Assembly (NCBI GenBank): GCA_016872715.1
Contig: VGZD01000002.1
Location: 28,945 to 92,944, forward strand
Direction of reading: 5' to 3'
DNA length: 64,000 nt
DNA from: Planctomycetota bacterium
GTDB lineage: Bacteria; Planctomycetota; UBA1135; GCA-002686595
Position 1 is the first letter of the stretch, and every line of letters begins with the position of its first letter. The translations under genes and the position numbers were made by a program. Below are positions 27,265-37,732 of the stretch, piece after piece. The notes below the pieces were generated by a model. It saw nothing but the letters and a program-made list of their open reading frames with translations, did not search any database and was not told the origin of the DNA.

Positions 27265-27624
27265 ATGGGCGTGGAGGACAGCTCAAGCGTCGATCTGGTG
27301 GCGCGCAACGAGGACGGATCGGCGCTGCTGGTGATGGTCGAGCACCGGCGCTGGGACGGGTCGGACGAGCGGCTCCGCCAGCTTCAGGACAAGGTCAACG
27401 CGTATCTCGCCTTCGCGCTCGACGGACAGCTCGAGCGCGAGTTCCCCGGATCGATGGCGCAGGGCATCACGCTGCTCTTGCGCTGCATCGAGCCGCCAGA
27501 TGCGATGGTGCGCGGGCTCGTCCCGCCGCTGCGCCATGCGCTCGCCCCGCTCGGCGTGCGCTTCGACGTGCAGGTCGAGGGCGAACCTACGCTGTGGCGC
27601 GATCCCGACGAGTCCGCGGGCTAG
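27265..27624 (+). CDS. DUF6572-like protein
   Basis: MGVEDSSSVDLVARNEDGSALLVMVEHRRWDGSDERLRQLQDKVNAYLAF. Confidence 0.6.
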   Translation: MGVEDSSSVDLVARNEDGSALLVMVEHRRWDGSDERLRQLQDKVNAYLAFALDGQLEREFPGSMAQGITLLLRCIEPPDAMVRGLVPPLRHALAPLGVRFDVQVEGEPTLWRDPDESAG

Positions 27625-27637
27625 GAGCCGCGCGCGC

Positions 27638-28951
27638 TCAGGGCGTGAGGCGGTAGATCGTGCGCGGGAACGCAATCGCCTCGCGCACGTGCTCGATGCC
27701 GCAGATCCACGCCACCGTGCGCTCGAGTCCCAGTCCGAAGCCGCCGTGCGGCACGGAACCGAAGCGGCGCAGGTCGAGGTACCACCCGAAGGCGTCTTCC
27801 GGCAGCTGTTCGTGGCGGATGCGCGAGAGGAGCAGATCGAGATCCTCCTCGCGTTGGCTGCCGCCGATGATCTCGCCCACGCCCTCGGAGCCGAGCACGT
27901 CGACCGACAGGCACTTGGTCGGGTCGGAGGGATCGCGCTTCATGTAGAAGGCCTTGATGGCGGCGGGATAGCGGTGGACCATCACGGGGCGATCGTAGAG
28001 GTTCGAGATGATCGTCTCGTGCGGCGCGCCGAAGTCCTCGCCGGCCTTGAACGCGAGTTCCGTGCCCTTGATCTCGGGGTGCTCGAGCAGGATCTGCGAG
28101 GCTTCCGCGTAGGTGATGCGCGGGAAGGGCGCCACGATCTTCTCGAGCTTGCCGATGTCGCGCTCGAGCACCACGAGCTCCGCTCGGCGCGTCTTCAGCA
28201 CATGCGCGACGACGTAGCTCAGCATGTCTTCCGCGAGCGACATCACGTCGTCGAGCGTGGCGAAGGCCATCTCCGGCTCGATCATCCAGAACTCCGTCAG
28301 GTGACGGCGCGTCTTGGACTTCTCGGCGCGGAATGTCGGCCCGAAGGTGTAGACCTTGCCGAGCGCCATGGCCGCGGCCTCGGCATACAGCTGGCCGGAC
28401 TGCGTCAGGTAGGCCATCTGCTCGAAGTACGGCACCTCGAACAGCGTCGACGTTCCCTCGCACGCGTTGGGCGTGAAGATCGGCGCGTCCATGCAGGTGA
28501 AGCCGCGCTCGTCGAAGAAGTTGCGGATGCCCATGATCACCGCGTGGCGAATGCGCATCACGGCCCACGGACGCTTGGAGCGCAGCCACAGGTGGCGATG
28601 CTCCATCAAGTACTCGATGCCGTGCTCCTTGGGCGTGATCGGATAACCCGTCACCGCCTGCAGCACGCGGCCCGCCTGCACGTCGATTTCGAAGCCGCCG
28701 GGTGCGCGCGGCTCGGACTTCACCAGACCGGTGAGCGTGATGCTCGACTCCTGCCCCGCGCCCGCGACCTGCTGGAAAAAGTCCTCGCCGACGGTCCCGC
28801 GGAACACCACGCACTGCACGATGCCCGTGCCGTCGCGCAAGAGCACGAAGTGCAGCTTGCCCTTCGACGTGCGGTCGTACACCCAGCCTTGCAGGGTGAC
28901 GACTTGTCCGACATGGGCAGAGAGCTTCTCGATCGTGGTGACAGTCATCAT
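27638..28951 (-). CDS. asnS: Asparaginyl-tRNA synthetase
   Basis: [23 protein letters not shown], class II motifs [24 protein letters not shown] and [28 protein letters not shown]. Confidence 0.93.
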   Translation of the reverse strand: MMTVTTIEKLSAHVGQVVTLQGWVYDRTSKGKLHFVLLRDGTGIVQCVVFRGTVGEDFFQQVAGAGQESSITLTGLVKSEPRAPGGFEIDVQAGRVLQAVTGYPITPKEHGIEYLMEHRHLWLRSKRPWAVMRIRHAVIMGIRNFFDERGFTCMDAPIFTPNACEGTSTLFEVPYFEQMAYLTQSGQLYAEAAAMALGKVYTFGPTFRAEKSKTRRHLTEFWMIEPEMAFATLDDVMSLAEDMLSYVVAHVLKTRRAELVVLERDIGKLEKIVAPFPRITYAEASQILLEHPEIKGTELAFKAGEDFGAPHETIISNLYDRPVMVHRYPAAIKAFYMKRDPSDPTKCLSVDVLGSEGVGEIIGGSQREEDLDLLLSRIRHEQLPEDAFGWYLDLRRFGSVPHGGFGLGLERTVAWICGIEHVREAIAFPRTIYRLTP

Positions 28952-28974
28952 TCGCTTTCGCGGCAATCGCTCGC

Positions 28975-29577
28975 TCAGGGAAACATCGAATAGGCGGGCT
29001 TCACTTCGACCTCGACCACGACGCCGTCCCGCACGAGCACGCGGCCCTTGCACTGGACACCGCCGCGGCGCGCCTCGACGAGCACTTCGTGCGGGCCGCT
29101 CGACTCGAAGTGCTTCGCGAGCTCCTCGAGCGTCGGAACCACCTGCACGTGCTCGAATCCATGGGCGCACAGCCGCGCGACGATGCGCTCCGAGAGGCCC
29201 ACCGCGTCGGAAGCCTTGGCCCCGTGGGCCGCCTCGCCGTGGAAGGCCGCCTGCGACGCGCGCAGGAGCGAGTCCTCGAGCCGACGCTGCCCGTCGCGGA
29301 TCTCGATCAGCACGTGCTCGCTGCGGCGCAGGTCGAGGTCCTCTCGCTCGCGCGCCAGGCGGGCGAGCGTCGATTGGATCTGCTCCAGCGCGGACAGGCG
29401 CTCTCCCAAGCGCGCCAGCTCGCGCAACCTCTGGTGCGCCAACCACACGCCCGCGGCGGTCGCCCCAGCCGCGATGGCGCACAGCCCCAGCAGCCACGGA
29501 ATCGTGACGAGGAACCAGTCCGAGCTCGGCGGGGCCTGCGCAAACGCCATGGGCCCGTGAGGATACGCGTCGCTCAC
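28975..29577 (-). CDS. Membrane-anchored hypothetical protein with coiled coil
   Basis: One TM helix [26 protein letters not shown] then a coiled-coil segment. Confidence 0.6.
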   Translation of the reverse strand: MSDAYPHGPMAFAQAPPSSDWFLVTIPWLLGLCAIAAGATAAGVWLAHQRLRELARLGERLSALEQIQSTLARLAREREDLDLRRSEHVLIEIRDGQRRLEDSLLRASQAAFHGEAAHGAKASDAVGLSERIVARLCAHGFEHVQVVPTLEELAKHFESSGPHEVLVEARRGGVQCKGRVLVRDGVVVEVEVKPAYSMFP

Positions 29578-29652
29578 CCGCTCTCCAAGCGCGCGCAGCT
29601 TGCGCGCCGCTCGCGCTTCTCAAGGGCGGCCCGCAGCGCCTATCCTCCGCCC

Positions 29653-31773
29653 ATGCGCGCCGCCCTGATCGCCCTCGCCTGCTTCCTCGCGCTCGCTGCG
29701 ATTCAGCTGCTCCCGCAGGCGGACCCTGCGCGACTCGCGGCCCAGAACGCCCATGCGGTGCTCCAAGAGCGCGTCGGGCCAGCGCCGACCGAAGGTGCGA
29801 GCGACGAGCGAGCGACGCTCGCCGCTCTGATCCTCGACGGACCCGCGATCGTCGAGCGCACGGCCGATCGCGCCACGCTCTCCATCTTCGGCGTGGGTTT
29901 CGAGAGCAGCGTGCCCTCCGAGGATCTCACGCTGCACTACCACGCCCGCCGCAGTCTGATCCGCGGTCTGCGCGAGGCGGCGGCGGAGCGCAAGCTGTCG
30001 CTCGCCGTCGAAGGCGAGGAGGGGCCCACGGCGCAGAGCCAAGCGCGCGGCGCGAGCTTCGGCGTGCGCCATGACTCGGCCCGCGGGACCCTGACCGTCG
30101 AAGTGACTCAGCCCGGCGGAGAGCGCGTGCGCGCGGAGCTCGACGGCTGGACCCCACCCGAACGCTCGTCGCTCTATCCCCCGCTGGTGGCGATCTTGCT
30201 CGCCGTTGTGTTCCGCCGCCCGGTGCTCGCGCTCTTCTCGGGCGTGTGGGTCGCGATGGTGCTCGCGCGCCTCGAGAGCGGAGCGAGCCTCGGCGGCGCG
30301 CTCGCGGGCAGCCTGCCCGACTTCGCCGTGAAGAGCCTGTGGCCGCAGCTCGCAAGCCACGACAAGCTGCTGATCATCGGCTTCGTGATCGCGATGCTCT
30401 CGATGGTCGGCGTGATGACGAAGAGCGGCGGCATTCGCGGCCTCGTCGAATCGGTCGCGAAGTTCGCGCGCGGCACGCGCTCGACGCAGGTCGCGACGTG
30501 GCTGATGGGACTCGTCGTGTTCTTCGACGACTACGCCAACTGCATCCTCGTCGGCACGACCATGCGGCCCCTGTCGGACCGCTTCCGCATTTCACGTGAG
30601 AAGCTCAGCTACCTCGTGGACTCCACCGCCGCTCCCGTGGCGGGCATCTCGATCTTCTCGACGTGGATCGCCTACGAAGTCTCGACCTTCGCGCCCCAGC
30701 TCCCGGCCGCCGGGCTGACGTCGGACCAAGGCTACGCGGTCTTCATCGCGAGCCTCCCGTTCCGTTTCTATTGCATCTTCACGCTCGTGCTCGCCGGCCT
30801 GATCGTCTTCAGCGGTCGCGACTTCGGCTCGATGCTGGCAGCGGAACGGCGCGCGCGCAGCACAGGGCTCCTCGTCCGCGAGGGCGGGACGCCCATGGTC
30901 GGCGACGCCGCGACGCATATCGAGCCCGCGCCCAGCGTGATCCCGCGCGCTCACCGCGCGATCATTCCGATGTTCGTATTCATCGGCGTGACGCTGTTCG
31001 AAATCCTGCGCGTGGGCAACGCGGAGCACGCCGGTCTCTGGGACGACAAGAGCATCGACCTCGTGCGCAAGGTCACGCTCGTGCTCGCCGATGGCGAGAG
31101 CTCGCGCGCGATTCTGATCGGCTCGACCAGCGGCTTCCTCGTGTCCTGCTTGCTCGCGTTCTTCGCAGGCGCCGCGAGCGCCATCCCGGGCGCGATCGCC
31201 ACGACGATTCGCAACATGGGCATCGCCGTCGCGATCCTCTACCTCGCGTGGATGATCGGCGCCGCCTGCGAGGACCTCGGCACCGCGAGCTACCTGACCG
31301 AGCTGCTCGGCGACCGGCTCGCGCCGCCGCTCCTGCCCACGCTGCTGTTCTTGCTGTCGGCCGCGATCGCCTTCGCCACGGGGACCTCGTGGGGCACGAT
31401 GAGCATCCTGCTGCCGCTGGTGGTCGGCCTCGCCTTCACGCTCGGCCAGCGGGATGCGAACCTCGGCGGCTACACGCTGATGCTGCTCTCGATCGGAGCC
31501 GTGCTCGAAGGCTCGATCTTCGGCGACCACTGCTCCCCCATCTCCGACACCACGATCCTGAGCTCGACGGCCTGCGCGGCGGACCACATCGACCACACGC
31601 GCACCCAGATGGGCTACGCGCTGACGACCATGGCCGTGGCGATCGGCTGCGGATATTTCCCATGCGCGTTCCTCGGCTGGAGCCCGTGGGCCGCGCTCGT
31701 CGCCGGTTGCGGCGCGCTGCTCATGATCGTGTTCGTGTTCGGACGAAGAAGCGACCCTCCCGCGCAGGCCTGA
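29653..31773 (+). CDS. NhaC-type Na+/H+ antiporter family protein with large N-terminal extracytoplasmic region
   Basis: Multi-TM core [49 protein letters not shown]...[19 protein letters not shown]. Confidence 0.85.
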   Translation: MRAALIALACFLALAAIQLLPQADPARLAAQNAHAVLQERVGPAPTEGASDERATLAALILDGPAIVERTADRATLSIFGVGFESSVPSEDLTLHYHARRSLIRGLREAAAERKLSLAVEGEEGPTAQSQARGASFGVRHDSARGTLTVEVTQPGGERVRAELDGWTPPERSSLYPPLVAILLAVVFRRPVLALFSGVWVAMVLARLESGASLGGALAGSLPDFAVKSLWPQLASHDKLLIIGFVIAMLSMVGVMTKSGGIRGLVESVAKFARGTRSTQVATWLMGLVVFFDDYANCILVGTTMRPLSDRFRISREKLSYLVDSTAAPVAGISIFSTWIAYEVSTFAPQLPAAGLTSDQGYAVFIASLPFRFYCIFTLVLAGLIVFSGRDFGSMLAAERRARSTGLLVREGGTPMVGDAATHIEPAPSVIPRAHRAIIPMFVFIGVTLFEILRVGNAEHAGLWDDKSIDLVRKVTLVLADGESSRAILIGSTSGFLVSCLLAFFAGAASAIPGAIATTIRNMGIAVAILYLAWMIGAACEDLGTASYLTELLGDRLAPPLLPTLLFLLSAAIAFATGTSWGTMSILLPLVVGLAFTLGQRDANLGGYTLMLLSIGAVLEGSIFGDHCSPISDTTILSSTACAADHIDHTRTQMGYALTTMAVAIGCGYFPCAFLGWSPWAALVAGCGALLMIVFVFGRRSDPPAQA

Positions 31774-31795
31774 GCCGCCCGCGCCACAACTCTCG

Positions 31796-32815
31796 GTGCC
31801 CCTCCCGCAGAAACTCGGACGCCGCCTGCTGGTGGGCGTGTTGTTCGGCGTGCTCGTGTACGCCGGAATCGCCGTGTGGTCGGACGCCTCCGCGATCGCC
31901 GAGGCGTTCACGCGCCTGCCGCTGTGGGTGCTGCCCGTCGCGTGCGGCCTGAGCTTCTTGAACTACTGCATTCGCTTCCTCAAGTGGCAGCGCTACTGCG
32001 CTCTGCTCGACATCCGCCTCGCCACCGGCACGTCGTTCTTGATCTACCTCTCGGGCATGACGCTCTCCGTCACGCCCGGCAAGATGGGCGAGGTCTTCAA
32101 GTCGTGGCTGGTGAAGCAGGTGACCGGCGTGCGCATCCACCACTCGGCGCCCATCGTCGTCGCCGAGCGCTTCACCGACCTGCTCGGATATCTGATCCTC
32201 GTCGCGCTCGGAGGCTTGAGCACGGCCCCCGAGTACGCGTGGGTGTTCTGGTCGCTGCTCGCGGCGTGCGGTGTCGCGCTCGTGGTGGTGAGCTCGTTGC
32301 GCTGCACTCGCGCCGTCGTGAGCTGCGTCGCGCGTCTTCCGGTCGTCAGTCGACTCGCTCCGCGCGTCGAAGGCGCCTTCGCCAGCACGCGCATCCTGCT
32401 GGCGCCGCGCGAGATCGTGCTGCCGACCGTCGTCTCGGTGCTCGGCTGGGGCTGCGAGTGCACGGGCTTTTGGATCATCGCCAACGCGGTCGTCCCCAAC
32501 AGCCTGCCTTGGCTGTACGCCGTGTTCGCCTTCGCGTTCAGCGCCGTCGCGGGTGCGGTTGCGATCATCGCTCCCGGCGGACTGGTCATCACCGAAGGCC
32601 TGTTGGGCTCACTCCTGCGTCCGCGCTACCAGCCGGTCCTCGAGCGCACGCTCGCACTCGCCGGCGACGCCGCGCGGGAAGCGGCGCGCGCTCAAGCCGC
32701 AGCGGCGGTCATCCTCGCGCGCCTGTGCACGCTGTGGTTCGCCGTGGCCGTTGGCTTCGCGGCCACCGCGCTGTTCACTCGCCGCCACGGCCACGTGCAG
32801 GAAACGGCCGACTAG
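31796..32815 (+). CDS. Lysylphosphatidylglycerol synthase/flippase-like TM protein (UPF0104)
   Basis: Multi-TM; YCIRFLKWQRYCALLDIR...GMTLSVTPGKMGEVFKSWLVK. Confidence 0.75.
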   Translation: MPLPQKLGRRLLVGVLFGVLVYAGIAVWSDASAIAEAFTRLPLWVLPVACGLSFLNYCIRFLKWQRYCALLDIRLATGTSFLIYLSGMTLSVTPGKMGEVFKSWLVKQVTGVRIHHSAPIVVAERFTDLLGYLILVALGGLSTAPEYAWVFWSLLAACGVALVVVSSLRCTRAVVSCVARLPVVSRLAPRVEGAFASTRILLAPREIVLPTVVSVLGWGCECTGFWIIANAVVPNSLPWLYAVFAFAFSAVAGAVAIIAPGGLVITEGLLGSLLRPRYQPVLERTLALAGDAAREAARAQAAAAVILARLCTLWFAVAVGFAATALFTRRHGHVQETAD

Positions 32816-33921
32816 CCGCGCACGGCGAGCGCCAAGGCGCCGAGCACCGCGGCCATGGTCGCGAGCCACGCAGCGTAGCTGCGCTCCGGCGCGTGCGGAG
32901 CGGGCGGCGTTCCGTTCAGGTATTCGCCCGGTCCACTGTAGGGCGGGTCGATGCGCTCGACCCACGCGCGATCGAGGCGCCGCGAGAAGTCCAGCGCGAA
33001 CTCGAGATCGTCGCCAACCAGCCGCGTCGCGCCGTCCAAGGCCACTTCCACGACACCCGGTCGCGCGCGCACGACGCTGTGGCCGTCGCACACGAGCCAG
33101 TCCGCGCTCGGCTCATCGTGCAGCGGCGGCAGCGAGCGCGCCAGACCCTCGAGCGACCAGCCGCGCTGCTCGCAGCGCAGGGAACGTACCGGCTCGGCTC
33201 CCTCCGAGCGCATGACGAAGAGCGCGGCATCCGGTGACGGGGCGAGCGCGAGTCCGCGCGCGGCGCACCAGGAGAGCGCGAGATCTCCGAACAACGTGCC
33301 TTGCAGGCGCGCGTCGATGTGCACACCGGCGCGAGCGCTCGGATGCCAACTCGCTCCGTCCTCGCCGCCGACCGCGAGCAACGCGGCCTGCACAGGCTTC
33401 GCTCGCGCGCGGTCGGTGATCCACACCACGCCAGGCTCGTCCCAGCGTTGCCAATCCGGTTCTTCCCAATCCCCGCGCGGCCGCGCGAGCCAGTCCTCCG
33501 GCACGGCGTCCCGCGCGGCGCTCACGAACTCGCCGGACACGGCGCGATACTCGCGCGGCCGGGGCAAAAGTGCCTCCAGCGCATCGAGCGCGCGCTCGAG
33601 CGCCGTCGTGCCCGAGGAACTCGCGTACATCGAAGGCGAGCGATCGAGGAGCACCAGCCAACGCGGCTCGGCCCGCGCGCTCGCGCGCGCACCGGCGAGC
33701 GCGAGGCAACCGGCGCACAGGGCCCCGACGAGCAGCAGCGCCGACCATGGCGGAGTCCAGCGCCGAGCGCTCGCACGCGCCGCGCCCGCAGGCACCTGCC
33801 TCCACACTTCCAGCGTGCCCGTGCTCACCCGCGGCGCACGGCGCGCTCGCAGGGCCGCGAGCATCACCGCCAGCGGAACCACGAGCGACGCGAGCGCCCA
33901 CGGTCGATCGAATGCGATCAC
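32812..33921 (-). CDS. BatA-like N-terminal TM domain protein
   Basis: GTG start VIAFDRPWALASLVVPLAVMLAALRARRAPRVSTGTLEVWRQV; second TM; LLDRSPSM; GTGA overlap with DUF58 gene. Confidence 0.7.
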   Translation of the reverse strand: MIAFDRPWALASLVVPLAVMLAALRARRAPRVSTGTLEVWRQVPAGAARASARRWTPPWSALLLVGALCAGCLALAGARASARAEPRWLVLLDRSPSMYASSSGTTALERALDALEALLPRPREYRAVSGEFVSAARDAVPEDWLARPRGDWEEPDWQRWDEPGVVWITDRARAKPVQAALLAVGGEDGASWHPSARAGVHIDARLQGTLFGDLALSWCAARGLALAPSPDAALFVMRSEGAEPVRSLRCEQRGWSLEGLARSLPPLHDEPSADWLVCDGHSVVRARPGVVEVALDGATRLVGDDLEFALDFSRRLDRAWVERIDPPYSGPGEYLNGTPPAPHAPERSYAAWLATMAAVLGALALAVRG

Positions 33922-34796
33922 CGCACGAGCTCCAGCGCGAGCGTCTCGAACTGCGCGTCGGAGGGCGTGACGCAAAACGCCTGCCCGCGACGCGCGAAGG
34001 CGGCGCGCCACAGCTCGAGTCGCCCTTCGAGCGCGCGTCCGTACGCGGAGAGCACGCCGGAGTCCAGCGCGAGCGCGAGCGTGTCGCCGCGCTCGGGATC
34101 GAACCACTCGATGCCCTCGGAGGCTCGCGGAGAGAGTTCTCGACGCGCCAACACCGCCGCCACGCTCACGCGACAGCCGCGCCGCGCCAGCGCGAGCACG
34201 TCCGCCGGTTCGACATCCATCAGATCTCCGAGCACGACCACACGACTGGAGCGCGCGAGCCCTGACAGAGCGAACAGCTCGCGCAGCGAGCGCTCGCCGC
34301 GCGCGATCCTGCGGCGCAGGAACTCGAGCAGGCTCGGAAGGTCGCGGCGCGAGCGCAGCGCACAGCGTTCGACGCGCCCCTCCGCGCCGTGGGCCACGAC
34401 CTCCGCTCGTCCGCCGCTCCCGACCGTCGCGAGCGCCACCGCCGCGGCCAGTTCGCAGGCATGTTCGAGCTTCGAGGGCGCCCCCACCGACATCGACGCG
34501 CTCGTGTCGAGCGCGAGCACCGCGCGCTCCCCGCGCTCCGCGCGCCGCACGCGCATCCACGGACGACCGAGGCGCGCCAGAAGCTCCCAATCGAGGTCGC
34601 GCAAGTCCTCGCCGTCGCGGTAGGGACGATGTCCGTCGAGCTCGACGCCTTGCCCCGGCGCCAGACCGGCCCGACCGTCAGCGCGCGCGCCGCGCGCGCG
34701 CGCGAGGGCTGCAAAGCGCTCCAGACGCGCGCAAAACGCCGGACCGAGCACGACGCGCTCGGAGTCGGCGTCCCGTCGCTCGAGCCTGCCATCCAT
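33918..34796 (-). CDS. DUF58 (vWA-like) protein
   Basis: GVELDGHRPYRDGEDLRDLDWELLARLGRPWMRVRRAERGERAVLALDTSASM. Confidence 0.88.
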   Translation of the reverse strand: MDGRLERRDADSERVVLGPAFCARLERFAALARARGARADGRAGLAPGQGVELDGHRPYRDGEDLRDLDWELLARLGRPWMRVRRAERGERAVLALDTSASMSVGAPSKLEHACELAAAVALATVGSGGRAEVVAHGAEGRVERCALRSRRDLPSLLEFLRRRIARGERSLRELFALSGLARSSRVVVLGDLMDVEPADVLALARRGCRVSVAAVLARRELSPRASEGIEWFDPERGDTLALALDSGVLSAYGRALEGRLELWRAAFARRGQAFCVTPSDAQFETLALELVR

Positions 34797-34802
34797 CGGC
34801 GC

Positions 34803-36179
34803 CTAGCCTCGCCGCGGCCGCGGCGGCTCGAGGTCGAGCGCGCGTCCGCCGGCCTCGACCTGCGCCGCGCCATCGCGCCAAACCACGGCGCCGCGCCGCA
34901 CGACGACTTGCGGCTGGCCGCGCAATTCCCAGCCCTCGTAGGCCGACCACTTCGAGCGCGACGGCAGCGCGCTCGCCCGCACCGTGAAACGCTGCTCGGG
35001 ATCGAACAACACGACGTCTCCGTCGTAGCCGCGCGCGAGCCGCCCCTTGCGCGGCAAGTGGAAGCTCTGCGCCGCACGCCACGTCACGGAGTCGAGCGCC
35101 ACCTGCGGATCGAGCCAGCCGCGCACCACGAGCTCGAAGGTGAGCGGCCACAGGAGGTCGACCGACGGCATGCCCGAGGGCGCCTTGGCGTAGGCGCGCT
35201 GCTTGTATTCGAGCGGGTGCGGTGCGTGATCCGTGCCGATCGCGTCCACGTCCAGCGCCGCGAGCGCGGCGCACAGACCGAGCGAATCCGCCCGCGTCTT
35301 GATCGAGGGATTGACCTTCAGGAGGTTGCCGAGCGTGTCGGCCCACTCGCAGGAGAGCAGCAGGAAGTGCGGCCCGGTGCTCGAGCGCACGTTCAGGCCG
35401 CGCGCGCGCGCGCGGCGGATCTGCGCGGCTGCTTCGGCCGACGACACGTGGTAGACGTGCAGCCACGTGCCGTAGCGCTCGGCCAGCTCGATCGCCTTGC
35501 GCACGGACTCGACTTCCGCCTCCGTGGAGCGCGCGAGATGGTGCAGCGCCACGGTCGCGTCGGGGTTGTCGTCGACGAGCCGACGCTTGTCGCGCTGGAG
35601 GATCGCTTCGTCCTCGCAGTGTGCGACCACCATGCGTCCGGCCTCGGCGGCACCTTCGAAGAGCCGCGCGAGCAGATCATCGTCGAGCACGCCGCCCAAA
35701 CCGGTCGAACCGCCGAGGAAACACTTGTAGGCCGGCGTGAGCGGCGCCATGGCGACGAGCTCGGGCAGCGAGGCCTCGACGAGGTTGGCGAGGCAGCCAT
35801 AGTCGACGCGCGCGCGCTTGGAGACGTGCTCGAGGCGCTCCTCGAGCGCGCGCCGCGTGGTCGAGAGCGGCGGGTTGTTCTGCACCTCGACGACGCTGGT
35901 CACGCCTCCGTGCAGGGCGCCCTGCGAGCCCATGTCCCAGCCTTCGATGTGCTCCAGACCCGGGTCGCGAAAGTGCACGTGCACGTCGACGAGTCCGGCG
36001 ATCGCCGTCAATCCGCCCGCGTCGAGCCGCGGCAGCCCCTGCGCCTCGACGTCGGGTCCGACGGCCTCGATCACGCCCTCGCGGATGCGGATGTTGACCG
36101 CAAGCGACTGCGGGAGGGGTGGGTAGCTCCGCGCTCCGCCGATCCACAGACTCTCACCGCGCGAGTCGGGTGTGCTCAT
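34803..36179 (-). CDS. Dihydroorotase-like amidohydrolase
   Basis: DVHVHFRDPGLEHIEGWDMGSQGALHGGVTSVVEVQNNPP, AYKCFLGGSTG, VAHCEDE, HVYHVSS, GTDHAPH. Confidence 0.88.
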   Translation of the reverse strand: MSTPDSRGESLWIGGARSYPPLPQSLAVNIRIREGVIEAVGPDVEAQGLPRLDAGGLTAIAGLVDVHVHFRDPGLEHIEGWDMGSQGALHGGVTSVVEVQNNPPLSTTRRALEERLEHVSKRARVDYGCLANLVEASLPELVAMAPLTPAYKCFLGGSTGLGGVLDDDLLARLFEGAAEAGRMVVAHCEDEAILQRDKRRLVDDNPDATVALHHLARSTEAEVESVRKAIELAERYGTWLHVYHVSSAEAAAQIRRARARGLNVRSSTGPHFLLLSCEWADTLGNLLKVNPSIKTRADSLGLCAALAALDVDAIGTDHAPHPLEYKQRAYAKAPSGMPSVDLLWPLTFELVVRGWLDPQVALDSVTWRAAQSFHLPRKGRLARGYDGDVVLFDPEQRFTVRASALPSRSKWSAYEGWELRGQPQVVVRRGAVVWRDGAAQVEAGGRALDLEPPRPRRG

Positions 36180-37573
36180 GTGCGCCGAACCACGACCAAC
36201 GTGACGTCGTCCTCGGGCTTGCCGCCGGAAAACTGCACCGCGGCTTCCGCCAGCACGCGCGTGATCGTCTCGGCGTCCGCGCCGCGCGCGGCCTGCTCGA
36301 TCAGCAACTGCTTCACGCGCTCCTCGCCGAGCAACTTGTCGCGGTCCTCCTCGGGATGCGCCTCGATCAGTCCGTCCGTGAACGCGAGCAGCACGTCGCC
36401 CGAGCGCAACTCGAAGCGCTCGTCGATGGCGTACTCGACGTCCGAGGAGAAGCCCAGCGCGAGCCCGTGCGCCTCGTACGTGAGCACCGCACCGTCGCGC
36501 ACGAGCAGCGGACCATGGTGCCCCGCGTTGCACATCTCCACGCGCCCGTCGGCGGAAATGGCGAGCATGAGCAAGGTCAGGAACGTGCCGGGCTCGATGC
36601 GATCCGAGAGGTCCTCGTTGAGCAGCGTCACGGCCGCGGCGGGATCGTTGGACATGCGCAAGCCGGTGCGCAGCACGCCCTGCGCGCTCTGCGTGATGAG
36701 CGCGGGACCGACTCCGTGCCCCGACACGTCTCCGACCACGACCGCGAGCCGCCCGTCCTTGAGCTTCACGAAGTCGAAGAAGTCGCCCGAGGTCTTCTCC
36801 GCGGCGCGAAAGAAGCCGTGGATGTCGAGGCCCGGGATGTCCTTGGGCGTGCGCGGCATCAGGCCCGACTGCACGGCCTTGGCGAGCTCGAGCGAGTGCT
36901 CGAGGCGCGCCTTCTCCAGCGATTCCTGGTGGCTGCGGTGCTTGTCGAGCGTGATCGCGGCCTGCTGGCTGTGGGCGTTGAAGAGCTCGAGGTCGCGCTG
37001 AGAGAACTCGCGCGTGGCGGCCTTCGAATCGACGTACAGCGCGCCCTTCAGGCCGCCGTCGTCGTCGCGCGTGCGCGAGAGCGGCACGCACATCACCGCG
37101 CGCAGGCGCAGGTCGAACACCGATTGCCCCAGATCGCGCGCCTCGGACTCGTTCTGCACGGTGGCGAGCTTGGGTTCGTTGCGCTCGATCACGTTGCGCA
37201 CCACCGAGGTCGAAAAGCGTTCCTTGTCCTGCACCGGCTTCTTGTCGCGCGTGCGCGCGACGCGGATGCGCAGCTCGCCCGTGGGCTCGCGCAGCACGAG
37301 GAAGCCGCGCTCGGCGCCGCACAGCTCGACGGAGTTGTCGACGATCTGAACCAAGGTCTCGTCGAAGTCCCGCGCCTCCGAGAGGCGCGCGAACATTTCG
37401 AGCAGCACCTCGACCGTGCGCCGGTCGGTGTCCTTGTCCCCGGTCAGGAACTTGGCCGTGGACAACCCCAGGGCCGGATTTCCGCCCACGGCGGGCGTGG
37501 CGGGCACGGGGAACGCCGCGGGCGGCGGACTGGAGGGCGTGGACTCGCGGTCTTTCTTGCTGCGCCAGAACAT
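36176..37573 (-). CDS. GAF + PP2C/SpoIIE (RsbU-like) phosphatase
   Basis: GAF-like segment, then GFFRAAEKTSGDFFDFVKLKDGRLAVVVGDVSGHGVGPAL...LAFTDGLIEAH. Confidence 0.88.
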   Translation of the reverse strand: MFWRSKKDRESTPSSPPPAAFPVPATPAVGGNPALGLSTAKFLTGDKDTDRRTVEVLLEMFARLSEARDFDETLVQIVDNSVELCGAERGFLVLREPTGELRIRVARTRDKKPVQDKERFSTSVVRNVIERNEPKLATVQNESEARDLGQSVFDLRLRAVMCVPLSRTRDDDGGLKGALYVDSKAATREFSQRDLELFNAHSQQAAITLDKHRSHQESLEKARLEHSLELAKAVQSGLMPRTPKDIPGLDIHGFFRAAEKTSGDFFDFVKLKDGRLAVVVGDVSGHGVGPALITQSAQGVLRTGLRMSNDPAAAVTLLNEDLSDRIEPGTFLTLLMLAISADGRVEMCNAGHHGPLLVRDGAVLTYEAHGLALGFSSDVEYAIDERFELRSGDVLLAFTDGLIEAHPEEDRDKLLGEERVKQLLIEQAARGADAETITRVLAEAAVQFSGGKPEDDVTLVVVRRT

Positions 37574-37732
37574 GGCGTCAATCTAGCGCGGCCGCTTCCC
37601 AGACTCCCGACACCTGCGGATAATGCTTGTCCGCTGCGCCGCGCGAGCGACAATCGACGCCCACGGCGGCTCGACCCAACGTCCTCCCTCCGCCGCTTGC
37701 AACCCCTGACACGGCCCCCCCTTCCCCCCGCC

